From JAWXCH01 sp034440595 (lineage in GTDB: Bacteria; Planctomycetota; Planctomycetia; Pirellulales; JALHPA01), in assembly GCA_034440595.1 (NCBI GenBank), contig JAWXCH010000079.1, forward strand, positions 1-5,685: DNA of 5,685 bases, written 5' to 3'. Each line of letters begins with the position of its first letter. Position 1 is the first letter of the stretch. A model generated the notes under the pieces. It did not search any database, had not been told where the DNA came from, and worked only from the letters and a program-made list of their open reading frames with translations. Below, in pieces: positions 4,336-5,685 of the stretch. The translations under genes and the position numbers were made by a program.

Positions 4336-5685
4336 GTGTTCATCGACTATGCCGTGATCCTAGCCTATCTGGCGATGATGCTTGGCATCGGGCTGTATTA
4401 CCGTCGCTTTGCGGACAAGAATCTGGATAATTTCTTTCTGGCCGGCAGGAAAGTTCCCGGCTGGCTCAACGGTGTCTCTTACTCTTCAGCATTGGTCAGT
4501 GCTGACGCAGCAACTGCGTATGGCGGGCTGGCGGCGGTGACCGGAGCATCGATTTGCTGGTTCTATCTGACACGATTTTCGCTGGCGCTTTTTTTGGGCG
4601 GAGTCCTATTCGCAGTCTTTTGGAGACGGATGCGGCTGTTCACCGCTCTGGAGTTTTATGAACTGCGATTCTCCGGCAACGCGGCGTCGCTGATGCGGTT
4701 TTGGATCGCCTTTCGTACATCCGTCATCGCTTTGCCCGCCTGGACGGGTGTTACGCTGTTGGCCGCCTGCAAAATCATGGGCCCGGTTGCCGGCATGAGC
4801 AAATGGGAGACGTTGTGTTGGGTGCTGCCCGTTTCCTTTATCTATGTCTTCATGGCCGGGTATCAAGGAGTGGTCGTATCTAATCTCGTCCAGATGGTGG
4901 TCTTCACGATTGGCACAGGCGCGGTAGCGCTGTTGACACTTGCCCGCTTTGGTGGCCCCACACAATTAACGGCAGAGCTAACCGCGTCGCTCGGCACCGC
5001 GGGAGAGCAAATGACCTCGCTCATTCCGCCTCTGGAGCACCCTGACTTCACGCTAGCAATTGCCGGAGCATTGTTGATTGGACAATCGATTGGTTATGGC
5101 GGAGATGCTTCACCAGTCGGCGGTGCGGTCGAGGGTCAGCGCATTTTATCTACTCGCACCCCACGCGAAGCGGTCACGATGTACGTGGTGACGGCCGTGA
5201 CACTGCTATTATTTGTTTGGCTTGTGTCGATTCCTTGCATTGCTGCCCCATTGGTTCAAGCAGAAGTTGCTGCCAGGCAGGCTGGTCCAGAGCTTGCCGG
5301 CAAGTTTGATCGAGAAGAATCCTACGGACTGCTGATGAAGGAGATGCTCCCTTCTGGACTGCTGGGCCTGACGATTGCTGGCCTGCTAGCAGGAGTCATG
5401 TCGACGGTCAGCGACAATCTGAACTTTGGCAGCCAGGTAATGGCCAGCGATTTGTATCGACGGTGGATCAATCCCCGTGCATCGGACAAACATCTCTTGC
5501 ATGTTGGTAAGGCCTGCATGGGAATTATTCTGGCCATTGCGATCCTGATCGTTTTCAAGGTCGATATGATGATCACCGTTGCCGTCTACATGATGCAGTT
5601 GAGCGCCGCCGAGCTACCAGCCAACTGGGCACAATGGTGGTGGTGGCGATTCAATGGCCCGGCGCGGATTGCTGCTTCTCTGGGA
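4336..5685 (+). CDS. Sodium:solute symporter (SSS family), 3' end beyond the window
   Basis: The frame is open for 450 codons from GTG 4336 to the right edge with no stop, so the C-terminus is missing. It encodes a polytopic inner-membrane carrier of the SSS (SLC5-like) family, which couples solute uptake to Na+ through a LeuT-like fold. Family signs, in order: a short N-terminus running into helix 1 (about 4-21); NFFLAGR after it; helix 2 with Asp57 in SADAATAYGG, near the acidic residue used for Na+ in PutP; AGYQGVVVSNLVQ (174-186); a GQRILSTRTPREA cytoplasmic segment; LLAGVMSTVSDNLNFGSQ (350-367), whose Ser356-Thr357 match the Na+-binding Ser-Thr of the PutP MST motif; and WWWWRFNG near the edge, the tryptophan-rich motif of the family. 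About 11 of the usual 13 or more helices are present. The substrate cannot be named. It is divergent from the PilZ-like gene and has its own promoter. Confidence 0.9.
   Translation, partial: MFIDYAVILAYLAMMLGIGLYYRRFADKNLDNFFLAGRKVPGWLNGVSYSSALVSADAATAYGGLAAVTGASICWFYLTRFSLALFLGGVLFAVFWRRMRLFTALEFYELRFSGNAASLMRFWIAFRTSVIALPAWTGVTLLAACKIMGPVAGMSKWETLCWVLPVSFIYVFMAGYQGVVVSNLVQMVVFTIGTGAVALLTLARFGGPTQLTAELTASLGTAGEQMTSLIPPLEHPDFTLAIAGALLIGQSIGYGGDASPVGGAVEGQRILSTRTPREAVTMYVVTAVTLLLFVWLVSIPCIAAPLVQAEVAARQAGPELAGKFDREESYGLLMKEMLPSGLLGLTIAGLLAGVMSTVSDNLNFGSQVMASDLYRRWINPRASDKHLLHVGKACMGIILAIAILIVFKVDMMITVAVYMMQLSAAELPANWAQWWWWRFNGPARIAASLG

Noticed and set aside
3990..4430. Plus-strand Cys-rich open frame with a repeated CANPQ
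   Set aside because: The repeat comes from the DNA dyad copies. The frame overlaps the well-supported symporter start by 95 bases, has no ribosome binding site, and the rest is unstructured in composition.
4606..4965. Minus-strand open frame of 119 codons
   Set aside because: It is fully antisense to the symporter, whose plus-strand translation matches the SSS family throughout.

Overview
The window looks like chromosomal DNA of a planctomycete, probably from the Pirellulaceae/Rhodopirellula side. This is inferred from three things: a membrane Ser/Thr kinase with a Cache sensor, a PilZ-like protein of the type I associate with planctomycetes, and moderate GC with mixed codon use. No rRNA or other taxonomic marker is present, so the assignment is tentative.

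Layout, left to right. Positions 1-98 are the 3' end of a group II intron: domain V, domain VI with a bulged branch-point adenosine, and a 3' terminus ending in AT. Positions 99-481 follow directly as the 3' flank. They hold what looks like a protein-coding remnant split over two frames, with the second half open as a small ORF (275-481) of unknown function. Positions 482-714 are non-coding leader DNA. A complete transmembrane Ser/Thr protein kinase with an extracytoplasmic double-Cache sensor lies at 715-3024 (+). Tail to tail with it, at 3057-3833 (-), is a membrane-anchored protein with a C-terminal PilZ-like domain. A 502-bp divergent intergenic region (3834-4335) carries three copies of a dyad motif, TGCG-N6-CGCA, and a good sigma70-type promoter. 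It leads into a sodium:solute symporter (SSS family), 4336 to the right edge (+), which is cut off by the window end.

How the parts may relate. The kinase senses a ligand outside the cytoplasmic membrane and should phosphorylate Ser/Thr targets inside. The PilZ-like protein is a second membrane-tethered signalling protein, and it lacks the clear arginine motif expected for c-di-GMP binding. The symporter imports an unidentified solute with Na+. The kinase and PilZ genes are convergent and are not an operon; the PilZ and symporter genes are divergent and could share the operator-like motifs between them. No CRISPR array, tRNA, rRNA or complete insertion sequence was seen. The least-explained items are the triplicated dyad motif at 3990-4097 and the frame-split remnant next to the intron.
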